From an uncultured Muribaculaceae bacterium (GTDB lineage: Bacteria; Bacteroidota; Bacteroidia; Bacteroidales; Muribaculaceae), in NCBI GenBank assembly GCA_947177435.1, contig CAMWUM010000134.1, positions 1-5,914 of the forward strand: a stretch of 5,914 nucleotides of DNA, in the 5' to 3' direction. Shown piece by piece: positions 1 through 5,914 of the stretch. The number at the start of each line of letters is the position of its first letter. Within the stretch, counting starts at the first letter, position 1. The translations under genes and the position numbers were made by a program. The notes beneath the pieces are model-generated. The model saw only the letters and a list, made by a program, of their open reading frames with translations. It was not told where the DNA came from and did no database searches.

Positions 1-100
1 GATTAAAAGCACTACACCCATTTCCTAACCATAATATTAGACCAGAGAGTTAAATTAAGCTAATTATTCGCATAGGAAAGGACTACTTAGGAATATTTGC

Positions 101-142
101 TTTAAATTTGTAGAAATAACAAATCATTTCTATAAATTTAAA
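101..142. repeat. AT-rich inverted repeat upstream of yifB
   Basis: Bases 101-117 and 126-142 are reverse complements over 17 bp with a single exception (G110 against T133, a G-U wobble in RNA), around an 8-nt loop at 118-125. The left arm contains the candidate -7 box, and the right arm ends 11 bp before the ATG. It could be an operator bound by a dimeric regulator or, if transcription starts further upstream, a leader hairpin. The stem is almost all A/T, and no T-tract follows that would suggest a terminator. Confidence 0.6.
103..110 (+). promoter_or_regulatory. Putative Bacteroidota -7 promoter element for yifB
   Basis: The octamer TAAATTTG matches the Bacteroidota primary sigma factor -7 consensus TAnnTTTG exactly and ends 43 bp before the yifB start codon, which would give a leader of roughly 35-40 nt. 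I see no clear TTTG or TTG at the -33 distance (about 19-22 bp upstream), so the match rests on the -7 box alone. The region is very AT-rich, which raises the chance of a random match. The box sits inside the left arm of an inverted repeat. Confidence 0.45.
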
Positions 143-153
143 CACCGTTTATT

Positions 154-1713
154 ATGTTAGTTAAGATCCTGGGGGCGGCGGTGCAGGGCATCGATGCCAT
201 TGTGGTCACCGTGGAGGTGGCGATCAACAATGGCGTGACGTTCTCGATCGTGGGCCTGCCTGACGCGGCTGTCAAGGAGAGTTGCGAGAGGGTGCGGTCG
301 GCCATCCGGGAGAGTGGGATGAAGATTCCGCATCGGCAGACTGTCGTCAATCTCTCGCCCGCGGACGTGCGCAAGGAGGGAGCGGCTTATGACTTGCCGA
401 TCGCCATCGGCATTCTCGCTGGAGCGGGGCTGTTGCAGCCCGCGCGCAGCCTGGCTGACTACATGATAATGGGCGAGCTTTCGCTCGACGGCACGCTGCT
501 GCCCATACGCGGAGCGTTGCCTATGGCCATAAAGGCCAGGGAGATAGGCATAAAGGGAATAATTCTGCCCAAGGACAATGCCGTGGAGGCTGCCACGGTC
601 AACAATCTGAGCGTCTACGGCGCCGGCAGCCTGCTGGAGGTTGTTGAGTTCCTGGCCGGCAAGCGCGACATTGAGCCGACATCAATCAACACTCGCGAGG
701 AGTTTGCCAAGGCCAGCATGCTTTTTGAGGAGGACTTCGCCGACGTATGCGGGCAGGAAAACGTGAAGCGCGCTTTCGAAGTGGCCTGCGCCGGCGGCCA
801 CAATATCCTGCTCGTGGGTCCTCCTGGAGCAGGCAAGTCAATGATGGCCAAGCGCCTTCCCACGATCATGCCTCCCCTCTCGCTTCGCGAGGCCTTGGAG
901 ACGACGAAGATACATTCGGTGGCCGGCACTTTGCGCGGCGGAGTGTCGCTTATGGCGGCCAGGCCGTTCCGCTCGCCGCACCACACCATATCGCCTGTGG
1001 CCCTCGTAGGAGGCGGCACCCATCCAAGGCCAGGCGAGATATCGCTGGCTCACAACGGCATACTCTTCCTCGACGAGTTCCCAGAGTTCTCGCGTTCAGT
1101 CTTGGAGGTGCTCCGCCAGCCTCTGGAAGACAGGGTGATAACCATATCCCGCGCCCGCTACAGCGTCGACTACCCAGCCGGCTTCATGCTCGTTGCGTCG
1201 ATGAACCCGTGCCCGTGCGGATTCTACAACCATCCCACCAAGCGGTGCACGTGCCCGGCCGGCGCAGTGTCGAAATACCTCAACCGCATATCCGGGCCGC
1301 TGCTTGACCGCATCGACATACAGGTGGAGATCCTGCCCGTGCCGTTTGAAAAGCTCCACGAGCGCGGAGCCGGTGCCGAACGCAGCGCCGACATACGCCA
1401 GCGCGTGATCAAGGCCCGCGAGATACAGGAGCGTCGCTACGCCAGCGAGCCCCACGTGCACTGCAACGCCCAGATGAACAGCCGCTTGCTCAAGCAGCAC
1501 GTCCAGCTCGATCCCGAAAGTTCTGCCCTGCTGCAACGTATGATGACCAAGTTTGACATGAGCGCCCGCGCTTACGACCGCATCCTTAAAGTGGCCCGCA
1601 CGATCGCCGACCTAGACGGCAGCGATGCCGTTCAGATGCGCCACATCGCCGAGGCAGCCAGCTACCGCAACCTCGACCGCTCCTCCTGGGGCTCAGTCCA
1701 CCTCCCCAAATAG
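154..1713 (+). CDS. yifB: YifB/ComM family Mg-chelatase-like AAA+ ATPase
   Basis: This is a complete 519-residue protein of the YifB/ComM family, a cytoplasmic AAA+ ATPase. The ComM branch has been shown to be a hexameric branch-migration helicase that helps integrate transforming DNA; in Bacteroidota the role is unproven. Order of parts: an N-terminal ChlI domain with a Lon-protease-like fold (about residues 1-170, with the family-typical SIVGLPDAAVKES and NLSPAD stretches); an Mg-chelatase-type AAA+ core (about 195-400) with Walker A GPPGAGKS at 222-229, Walker B ILFLDE at 303-308 and GPLLDRIDI at 381-389; then a C-terminal helical Mg_chelatase_C domain (about 410-510). Cysteines 353, 355, 365 and 367 form a CPC...CTC cluster, normal for this family, that may bind metal. 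Length is as expected (about 500-520). The ATG at 154 gives the standard MLVKILGAA-type start; there is no Shine-Dalgarno sequence, as is usual in this phylum. The gene looks intact and appears monocistronic. It converges on the GH20 gene. Confidence 0.95.
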   Translation: MLVKILGAAVQGIDAIVVTVEVAINNGVTFSIVGLPDAAVKESCERVRSAIRESGMKIPHRQTVVNLSPADVRKEGAAYDLPIAIGILAGAGLLQPARSLADYMIMGELSLDGTLLPIRGALPMAIKAREIGIKGIILPKDNAVEAATVNNLSVYGAGSLLEVVEFLAGKRDIEPTSINTREEFAKASMLFEEDFADVCGQENVKRAFEVACAGGHNILLVGPPGAGKSMMAKRLPTIMPPLSLREALETTKIHSVAGTLRGGVSLMAARPFRSPHHTISPVALVGGGTHPRPGEISLAHNGILFLDEFPEFSRSVLEVLRQPLEDRVITISRARYSVDYPAGFMLVASMNPCPCGFYNHPTKRCTCPAGAVSKYLNRISGPLLDRIDIQVEILPVPFEKLHERGAGAERSADIRQRVIKAREIQERRYASEPHVHCNAQMNSRLLKQHVQLDPESSALLQRMMTKFDMSARAYDRILKVARTIADLDGSDAVQMRHIAEAASYRNLDRSSWGSVHLPK

Positions 1714-1743
1714 CCAGGTTTTACACGCTATCACTTATGTGGG

Positions 1744-3384
1744 TTATTGCGCGTCCTGTTGGTTGAAGGCGAACTTGGCGTAGTTGTAGCCTGCGGCATC
1801 ATAGATTTCGGCCATGTGGCGCATGCGAGTCATGAATTGGTCGAAATCTTTGTTGTTGGGCTCGCACCACTGCACTTCGCTCATGGCTGCCAGGCGGGGC
1901 AGCAGCTTGTACTCGGCATAGCTGAGGGTGGGGATGTATTCGCACCACAGGTTGGCCTGGGCGCCGAGTATGTGCTTTGCCTCTTCGGCGGTAAGGGTGG
2001 TGTCGATAGGCTCGAAGGAGTACACCGTCTCGATGGGCAGCATTGTGGCGTAGCTGAGCAGTTGCTCGTCAGTGGGATCGGCCTGCACGTAGTCGAAATA
2101 GCAGTACTGAGCGGGCGTAAGTATGGCATCGTGGCCCGATTTGGCGGCGGCCATCGCGCCCTTGGTGCCGCGCCATGACATGATGGTGGCTCCCGGGGCG
2201 GCTCCGCCCTCGAGTATCTCGTCCCATCCGATGATGCGGCGTCCTTTCGTGGCCAGATAGTCGGAGGCGTATTTCATAAAGTGGGACTGTAGCTTCTGTT
2301 CGGCGGTGCCGTTCTCGTCAGTCTTAAGTCCGAGTTCCTTGATTTTGGCCTGGCATTTGGGGCATTCTTGCCAGCGTGCCTTGGGGCACTCGTCGCCTCC
2401 GATGTGGATAAGTTCGGAAGGGAACAGGTCGGCGAGTTCGCCGAGCACGTCCTCGATGAACGCGTAAGTGCTGTCATTGCCGGCGCAAAGCACATCCTTG
2501 GATATGCCCCAGCGCATCCAAACCTCGTAGGGACCGCCGGTGCATCCAAGCTCGGGGTAGGCGCAGAGGGCTCCCTGCATGTGGCCGGGCATGTCGATTT
2601 CGGGGATGATGGTGATATGGCGGTCGGCCGCGTACTTCACGATATCGCGCACCTGTTCGTGGGTGTAGTATCCGCCGTGGGGGATGCTGTCGTTAGAGCC
2701 GAAGTCGGTGCCTACCATAGTGCCCTTGCGCACAGCGCCTTTCTCCACGAGTTCGGGCCGGCTCTTTATCTCAATGTGCCAGCCCTGATCATCGGTTAGG
2801 TGCCAGTGGAAGCGGTTGACGTTGTGGAGTGCCAGGATGTCAATGTATTCCTTGATTGAGTCGGCGGGGAAGAAGTGGCGCGCCGTGTCGAAGTGGGTGC
2901 CACGATATGCGAATCGTGGCTGGTCGGCGATGACCACAGACGGAAACTCCACAAGGCAGTCCTGCTGTACGGGCATCGACTTGCGCAGGGTCTGGATGCC
3001 GTAGAAGTTGCCGGCAGCCGAGGCGCCGTCGATGGTGATGAGCTTGGAGGTCACTGTCAGTTCGTAGGCCTCAGGGTTGTCGTTCTGAAGCGTAGCAGAC
3101 AAGGCAATAGCATTGTTCTTGAGAGGTTTGTCGGTAATTTCAAGGTCTAATCCAACCATTTGCTTCACGTACTCCGCCAGGAGCTCAGCATTGCGCCGGA
3201 GCACCGAATCGCCCTGCGCGTATGTAATCTTGGTCGAAGGCTTGAGTACGAAACCCTTGGTGCCAGGGTCCTGTATTTCGATCGACTGGGGACGGGGGAC
3301 AACGTCGTAATTGGCCGTGGTGGTGGGTTTGCTTGTGCATCCGGCCAGAATGGCCAGCGCGGAAATGAACATAAGGAGCCTCAT
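1744..3384 (-). CDS. Glycoside hydrolase family 20 beta-N-acetylhexosaminidase, lipoprotein
   Basis: The 546-residue product is a GH20 exo-beta-N-acetylhexosaminidase. The family removes terminal beta-GlcNAc or GalNAc by substrate-assisted catalysis. Residues 1-16 are a lipoprotein signal peptide with lipobox LAGC and Cys16 as the lipidation site. The residues after Cys16 (TSKPTTT) lack the acidic surface-export signal of Bacteroidota, so I infer a periplasm-facing lipoprotein. Then come the small alpha/beta GH20b domain (about 22-150) and the TIM-barrel catalytic domain (about 155-515). Landmarks are HWHLTDDQGW at 193-202, the catalytic Asp-Glu pair at 331-332 within HIGGDE, a GWDEIL stretch, and the late AQANLWCEY motif that lines the sugar pocket. 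Cysteines 333, 341 and 344 follow the catalytic pair. I chose the ATG at 3384 because it opens directly into the signal peptide; an in-frame ATG at 3417 would put 11 unrelated residues in front. It lies 90 bp downstream of the GH105 gene on the same strand, so they may be co-transcribed. Specificity (GlcNAc or GalNAc, host or microbial glycan) cannot be told from sequence. Confidence 0.94.
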   Translation of the reverse strand: MRLLMFISALAILAGCTSKPTTTANYDVVPRPQSIEIQDPGTKGFVLKPSTKITYAQGDSVLRRNAELLAEYVKQMVGLDLEITDKPLKNNAIALSATLQNDNPEAYELTVTSKLITIDGASAAGNFYGIQTLRKSMPVQQDCLVEFPSVVIADQPRFAYRGTHFDTARHFFPADSIKEYIDILALHNVNRFHWHLTDDQGWHIEIKSRPELVEKGAVRKGTMVGTDFGSNDSIPHGGYYTHEQVRDIVKYAADRHITIIPEIDMPGHMQGALCAYPELGCTGGPYEVWMRWGISKDVLCAGNDSTYAFIEDVLGELADLFPSELIHIGGDECPKARWQECPKCQAKIKELGLKTDENGTAEQKLQSHFMKYASDYLATKGRRIIGWDEILEGGAAPGATIMSWRGTKGAMAAAKSGHDAILTPAQYCYFDYVQADPTDEQLLSYATMLPIETVYSFEPIDTTLTAEEAKHILGAQANLWCEYIPTLSYAEYKLLPRLAAMSEVQWCEPNNKDFDQFMTRMRHMAEIYDAAGYNYAKFAFNQQDAQ

Positions 3385-3426
3385 GGTGATTGGATTATAA
3401 GGTATTGTATAAAGCAACTTTAGTTT

Positions 3427-3456
3427 GACGGCCTCGGCTGGGGAGCCGAGGCCGTC
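3427..3456 (-). terminator. Strong intercistronic hairpin (terminator or attenuator)
   Basis: Arms 3427-3439 and 3444-3456 are perfect 13-bp reverse complements (GACGGCCTCGGCT and its complement) around a 4-nt loop, CCCC on the minus strand. The stem starts 18 nt after the GH105 stop codon and ends 42 nt before the GH20 start. On the minus strand it is followed by AAACTAAAG rather than a T-tract, so it is not a textbook intrinsic terminator; the plus strand lacks a T-tract too. It may terminate partly, or protect the upstream message. Confidence 0.6.
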
Positions 3457-3474
3457 GTCGTATAGAGTGTGGGG

Positions 3475-4587
3475 TTAGTCGAGGTAGCGGGCGAGCTCAC
3501 AGGCAGCCAGGAGGAAGGCGCCGGTGCCAAAGTTGGACGTGGACTTGGCGTCTACCACCTGGCCGGGGATGGCTTTCTCTCCGATGGGCTGCACGTAGCC
3601 TACGGTGCCGTCGGGCTGCAGGGCAGTGTTGGTGAGGTATTCCCAGGCGCGGAGCACGACGGGCTCGTACTCGGCGGGGTCGAGTAGGCCGTTGTTCATG
3701 CCCCAGAGCAGGCCGTAAGTGAAGAAGGCGGTGCCGGAGGTCTCGGGGCCGGGCGCGTGCTCGGGATCGAGCATGCTGCGCGTCCAATAGCCTTCGGGCT
3801 GCTGGGCGTCGGCCACGGCGCGTGCCATGCGCTGGTAGTAGTCAATGTAAGTCTGGCGGTGCTTGTCGTCCTTGGGCAGGTCGGCGAGCACTTTGGCGAA
3901 GGCGGCGAGCACCCAGCCGTCGCCGCGAGCCCAGAAGTCCTTGTGGCCGTTGACGCTCTTGTGCTTGGGATATACGTACTTGCCGTCGCGGTAGTAGAGG
4001 CCGGTCCCCATGTCGTACATGATGCCGTTGGATACGGTCCAGTATTCGTGGAGCTTGTCGAGGTAGAGGGGATTTTGGGTGACGGTGTAGAGCTTGGTCA
4101 TTACGGGCATCACCATGTACAGGCCGTCGGCCCACCACCAGTAGTCAGTGGTGTCGGTAGCCATCTCGTACTCCATCACCTCGCGGGCGCGGGCGATCTT
4201 GTAGTCTTCGGGCTTTTCCTTGTAGAGGTCTACGTAGGTCTGGAAGCAAATCTGGTAATCGCCGAAGAGTACGAAATCGTCGCTCTCGCCGTAGGAGTAT
4301 TTCCAGTCGGCCTTGTTATCGCTCTTGGCGCCCTTCCACTGGTTGTGGTCGGCCCAGGCCTCTGAGTAGTTGTAATAGGCAGTGTCGCCAGTGAGTTTGA
4401 ACGCCTCCATATTGCCGGTATGATAAGCGGCGTTGTCCCAGAACGCGCGTCCGTGCTCAGGGTGGGTCTTCTGCCAGTGGCGGTTGACCTTGTGAATGGT
4501 GGCGACAACGTCGCCTCGGTCGGGCTTCTGCGCCCATCCTGCCAAGGCGAATGTGGCGCAAAGCAGGGCGAATAGCAGTTTTTTCAT
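3475..4587 (-). CDS. Secreted GH88/GH105-family unsaturated uronyl hydrolase
   Basis: The 370-residue protein belongs to the (alpha/alpha)6-barrel hydrolases of the GH88/GH105 group. These remove the 4,5-unsaturated uronic acid that polysaccharide lyases leave at the non-reducing end of oligosaccharides, by hydration of the double bond. YteR, the model GH105, acts on unsaturated rhamnogalacturonan; relatives act on ulvan, arabinogalactan or glycosaminoglycan fragments. Seen here: a signal peptide (about residues 1-19, basic MKK, hydrophobic core, small residues before Gln20); WWWADGLYM at 150-158, where Asp154 aligns by motif with the catalytic Asp143 of YteR; WARGDGW at 219-225; ETSGTA at 282-287; and a C-terminal FGTGAFLLAACELARYL. 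Length matches GH105 (about 370). The start at 4587 is the ATG opening into the signal peptide; the upstream extension to 4623 would need a TTG start and overlaps the promoter box. Lack of a lipobox suggests a soluble periplasmic enzyme. GH105 is favoured over GH88 by overall resemblance; the substrate is unknown. Confidence 0.88.
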   Translation of the reverse strand: MKKLLFALLCATFALAGWAQKPDRGDVVATIHKVNRHWQKTHPEHGRAFWDNAAYHTGNMEAFKLTGDTAYYNYSEAWADHNQWKGAKSDNKADWKYSYGESDDFVLFGDYQICFQTYVDLYKEKPEDYKIARAREVMEYEMATDTTDYWWWADGLYMVMPVMTKLYTVTQNPLYLDKLHEYWTVSNGIMYDMGTGLYYRDGKYVYPKHKSVNGHKDFWARGDGWVLAAFAKVLADLPKDDKHRQTYIDYYQRMARAVADAQQPEGYWTRSMLDPEHAPGPETSGTAFFTYGLLWGMNNGLLDPAEYEPVVLRAWEYLTNTALQPDGTVGYVQPIGEKAIPGQVVDAKSTSNFGTGAFLLAACELARYLD

Positions 4588-4620
4588 GTATAGCTTAAAG
4601 TTAGAATTAGCATTAGGTCG

Positions 4621-4628
4621 CAAAGTTA
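4621..4628 (-). promoter_or_regulatory. Putative -7 promoter element for the GH105-GH20 genes
   Basis: On the minus strand this reads TAACTTTG, an exact match to TAnnTTTG, 33 bp upstream of the GH105 ATG, giving a predicted leader of about 25-30 nt. The surrounding CGTAACTTTGCG resembles a sequence very common upstream of Bacteroidales genes. A TTTG lies 12 bp further upstream (complement of 4641-4644), which is too close for a standard -33 box; nothing better is seen at the usual distance. Confidence 0.6.
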
Positions 4629-4672
4629 CGATTTTTTGGCCAAACTATTGTCCATTTTTGTGAAAAAATCGC

Positions 4673-4680
4673 TAAGTTTG
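4673..4680 (+). promoter_or_regulatory. Putative -7 promoter element for the DEAD-box helicase gene
   Basis: TAAGTTTG matches TAnnTTTG exactly and ends 68 bp before the chosen ATG at 4749, giving a leader of about 60 nt. A possible -33 element is the TTG at 4648-4650 (22-bp gap); the TTTG at 4657-4660 is nearer (12-bp gap) and too close for the usual spacing. Confidence 0.55.
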
Positions 4681-4693
4681 CGCGCTGAAATCC

Positions 4694-4719
4694 GAACATG
4701 GCGCCCGGCCGGCGTGTTC
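4694..4719 (+). repeat. Possible GC-rich hairpin in the helicase leader
   Basis: GAACA (4694-4698) pairs with TGTTC (4715-4719), and CGCC (4702-4705) with GGCG (4711-4714), leaving a 3-nt bulge at 4699-4701 and a 5-nt loop. It would lie near the 5' end of the helicase transcript, 29 bp before the start codon. The stem is short and interrupted, so this may be chance; cold- or self-regulated leaders are known for some RNA helicase genes, but nothing here proves it. Confidence 0.3.
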
Positions 4720-4748
4720 CATTACCATACACCCTAAATTTCGCGCAT

Positions 4749-5914
4749 ATGACACTCAAAGAAATATTGCAAAAGATAGGCCAGCGCCATGGCATCGACA
4801 AACTCAACCCTATGCAACAGGCCGTCAGCCAGGCACGTTCGCAACGTGTGATCCTGCTTGCCCCAACCGGTTCGGGCAAGACGCTGGCATTCGCCGTGCC
4901 TATGATTGAGAGGCTGCGCTCCGGTGCGAGCCAGCCGCAGGCAGTGGTGATTGCCCCGAGCCGTGAGTTGGTGATACAGATTGCCGACGTGGTGCGCCCC
5001 ATTGCAAAGGGCTACAAGACAGTGGCTTTCTACGGCGGACACTCCATGCAGGACGAAGTCAATTCGCTCAGCGCGCTGCCCGACATCATTGTGGCTACGC
5101 CCGGACGCCTGCTCGACCACCTGCTGCGCGGCACCCTCGACCTTGCACGCACCCCCGCGCTGGTAATCGACGAATACGACAAGGCCCTCGAACTCGGATT
5201 CCACGATCAGATGCGCCGCATCGTCAAGCGCATGCGCTCGCTCCGCTACGTCACCCTCACCTCGGCCACATCACTCAGCGAACTGCCCGACTTCATCGAC
5301 CTCACACAGGCCAAGGTCATCGACTTCACCTCCAAGACCGAGGCCCCGCGCAGCCGCATGCGCGTGCTCGTGGTCCGCACCGACGACAAAGACAAGCTCC
5401 AGGCCCTCGACGGCTTGCTGCGAGAAGTGCCAGCAGGCAAGACCATCGTGTTTGCCAACCATCGTGAGAGCGCCGAGCGCATCTACGAATACCTGCGTCG
5501 CCGAGGCTACCCCGCCGGTCTGTACCACGGCGGCCTCGACCAGCTGCAGCGCGAAATAGCAATCGATATGCTCAACAACGGCACCACTCCCTTGCTCGTA
5601 TCCACCGACCTGGCATCGCGCGGCCTTGACATCGAAGCCGTGCAGAACGTGGTGCATTACCACCTGCCTCCCACGCCCGAAAGCTGGACGCACCGCAACG
5701 GACGCACCGCCCGCGTCGACGCCGAAGGCAACGTCTACGCCCTCCTCGGTCCGGGCGAACACCTGCCCGAATACGCCGAAAGCGATGGCGAATTCGACGT
5801 GCAGACTGCACCCACCGACGCCCCGGTGCCCATCGACAGCGACACCGCCACCATCTATTTCAACGCCGGCAAAAAAGAAAAACTGTCAAAAGGTGACATC
5901 CTCGGCTACCTCAC
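4749..5914 (+). CDS. DEAD-box ATP-dependent RNA helicase with DbpA-like tail (3' truncated by window)
   Basis: The first 388 residues of a cytoplasmic DEAD-box RNA helicase are present; the frame is open to the window edge, so the C-terminus is missing. RecA domain 1 carries the Q-motif glutamine (NPMQ at 20-23), motif I APTGSGKT at 38-45, motif Ia PSREL at 70-74, TPGR at 117-120, motif II DEYD at 141-144 in place of DEAD, and motif III SAT at 172-174. RecA domain 2 carries IVFAN from about 233, motif V STDLASRGLD at 285-294 and motif VI HRNGRTAR at 315-322. From about residue 366, the TIYFNAGKKEKLSKGDI stretch looks like the start of a DbpA-type RNA-binding domain, which in DbpA recognises 23S rRNA, so a ribosome assembly or RNA decay role is plausible. 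Start: ATG 4749 opens at helicase-like sequence; an in-frame ATG at 4698 would add 17 unrelated residues. It is transcribed divergently from the GH105 gene. The DEYD variant keeps the catalytic Asp-Glu. Confidence 0.93.
   Translation, partial: MTLKEILQKIGQRHGIDKLNPMQQAVSQARSQRVILLAPTGSGKTLAFAVPMIERLRSGASQPQAVVIAPSRELVIQIADVVRPIAKGYKTVAFYGGHSMQDEVNSLSALPDIIVATPGRLLDHLLRGTLDLARTPALVIDEYDKALELGFHDQMRRIVKRMRSLRYVTLTSATSLSELPDFIDLTQAKVIDFTSKTEAPRSRMRVLVVRTDDKDKLQALDGLLREVPAGKTIVFANHRESAERIYEYLRRRGYPAGLYHGGLDQLQREIAIDMLNNGTTPLLVSTDLASRGLDIEAVQNVVHYHLPPTPESWTHRNGRTARVDAEGNVYALLGPGEHLPEYAESDGEFDVQTAPTDAPVPIDSDTATIYFNAGKKEKLSKGDILGYL

Larger units (their letters stand above)
4621..4680. repeat. Imperfect inverted repeat joining two divergent promoters
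   Basis: The 24-nt arms 4621-4644 and 4657-4680 are near reverse complements. Both begin (reading inwards) CAAA, then TTA, then an exact 9-bp CGATTTTTT match (4629-4637 against 4663-4671), and both end in CAAA, with one mismatch and small indels between. A 12-nt spacer separates them. The outer ends are the two TAnnTTTG boxes, facing outward, so the repeat lies mostly between the two transcription starts and would act as DNA, not RNA. Confidence 0.6.

Noticed and set aside
22..93. TAGGAA repeated at 73-78 and 88-93, with an inverted copy TTCCTA at 22-27
   Set aside because: Six-base matches at uneven distances in AT-rich DNA are expected by chance; there is no further conserved flank.
1204..1257. 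Four-cysteine cluster in YifB as a possible novel metal site
   Set aside because: A CPCG...C.CP pattern is a usual part of YifB/ComM and Mg-chelatase-like proteins, so it is not new here.
1096..1536. 146-residue minus-strand open frame inside yifB (and another at 615-1019)
   Set aside because: Both are shadows of the GC-rich third codon positions of yifB, which has intact ATPase motifs across the same bases.
2368..2799. Plus-strand open frames opposite the GH20 gene (also 1747-2178)
   Set aside because: They are antisense to conserved GH20 catalytic sequence, with no recognisable domain and no upstream promoter element.
3385..3417. Upstream in-frame ATG at 3417 for the GH20 gene
   Set aside because: It would place 11 unrelated residues before a well-formed lipoprotein signal peptide that starts at the 3384 ATG.
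3757..4365. 202-residue plus-strand open frame opposite the GH105 gene, rich in Val/Gly/His
   Set aside because: It is fully antisense to a well-supported gene, has low-complexity composition set by the codon bias of the opposite strand, and shows no family motif.
4588..4623. N-terminal extension of the GH105 gene to 4623
   Set aside because: It needs a TTG start, overlaps the likely promoter box and would bury the signal peptide.
5271..5762. 163-residue minus-strand open frame opposite the helicase gene
   Set aside because: The plus strand here encodes helicase motifs IV, V and VI in order, so the opposite frame is a shadow.
1..5914. CRISPR arrays, tRNA or rRNA genes, insertion sequences, attachment sites or toxin-antitoxin pairs
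   Set aside because: I looked and saw no spaced direct repeats, tRNA-like cloverleaf, transposase or terminal repeats; the window is filled by four ordinary genes and short regulatory gaps.

Overview
This window looks like ordinary chromosome of a GC-rich member of the order Bacteroidales (phylum Bacteroidota). Three things suggest this. AT-rich intergenic regions carry the Bacteroidota-type -7 promoter element TAnnTTTG. No gene has a convincing Shine-Dalgarno sequence. The gene families (YifB with a four-cysteine cluster, a GH20 lipoprotein, a secreted GH88/GH105 hydrolase, and a DEAD-box helicase with a DEYD motif and DbpA-like tail) are typical of gut Bacteroidales. A Muribaculaceae-like or Alistipes-like genome would fit, but genus cannot be read from this sequence alone.

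Layout: 1-153 is an AT-rich regulatory region with a perfect TAnnTTTG box inside a 17-bp-arm inverted repeat. 154-1713 (+) is a complete yifB/comM-type AAA+ ATPase gene. It converges, across only 30 bp, on a minus-strand pair of secreted glycoside hydrolases: a GH105/GH88-type unsaturated uronyl hydrolase (3475-4587) followed by a GH20 beta-N-acetylhexosaminidase lipoprotein (1744-3384). A perfect 13-bp-stem hairpin (3427-3456) lies between the two hydrolase genes. 4588-4748 is a divergent promoter region with a near-symmetric pair of outward-facing TAnnTTTG boxes. From 4749 (+) a DEAD-box RNA helicase gene runs off the right edge.

How the genes relate: the two hydrolases are the only pair with a plausible joint job. 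Both carry export signals, and together they could remove an unsaturated uronic acid and then a terminal N-acetylhexosamine from oligosaccharides in the periplasm. No SusC/SusD pair, lyase, sulfatase or regulator is visible, so this is not a recognisable polysaccharide utilisation locus. YifB (DNA processing) and the helicase (RNA remodelling) are housekeeping neighbours without an evident link to sugar metabolism.

I did not find a novel multi-gene system. The signals most worth a second look are regulatory: the inverted repeat over the yifB promoter, the mirrored divergent promoter, and the intercistronic hairpin.
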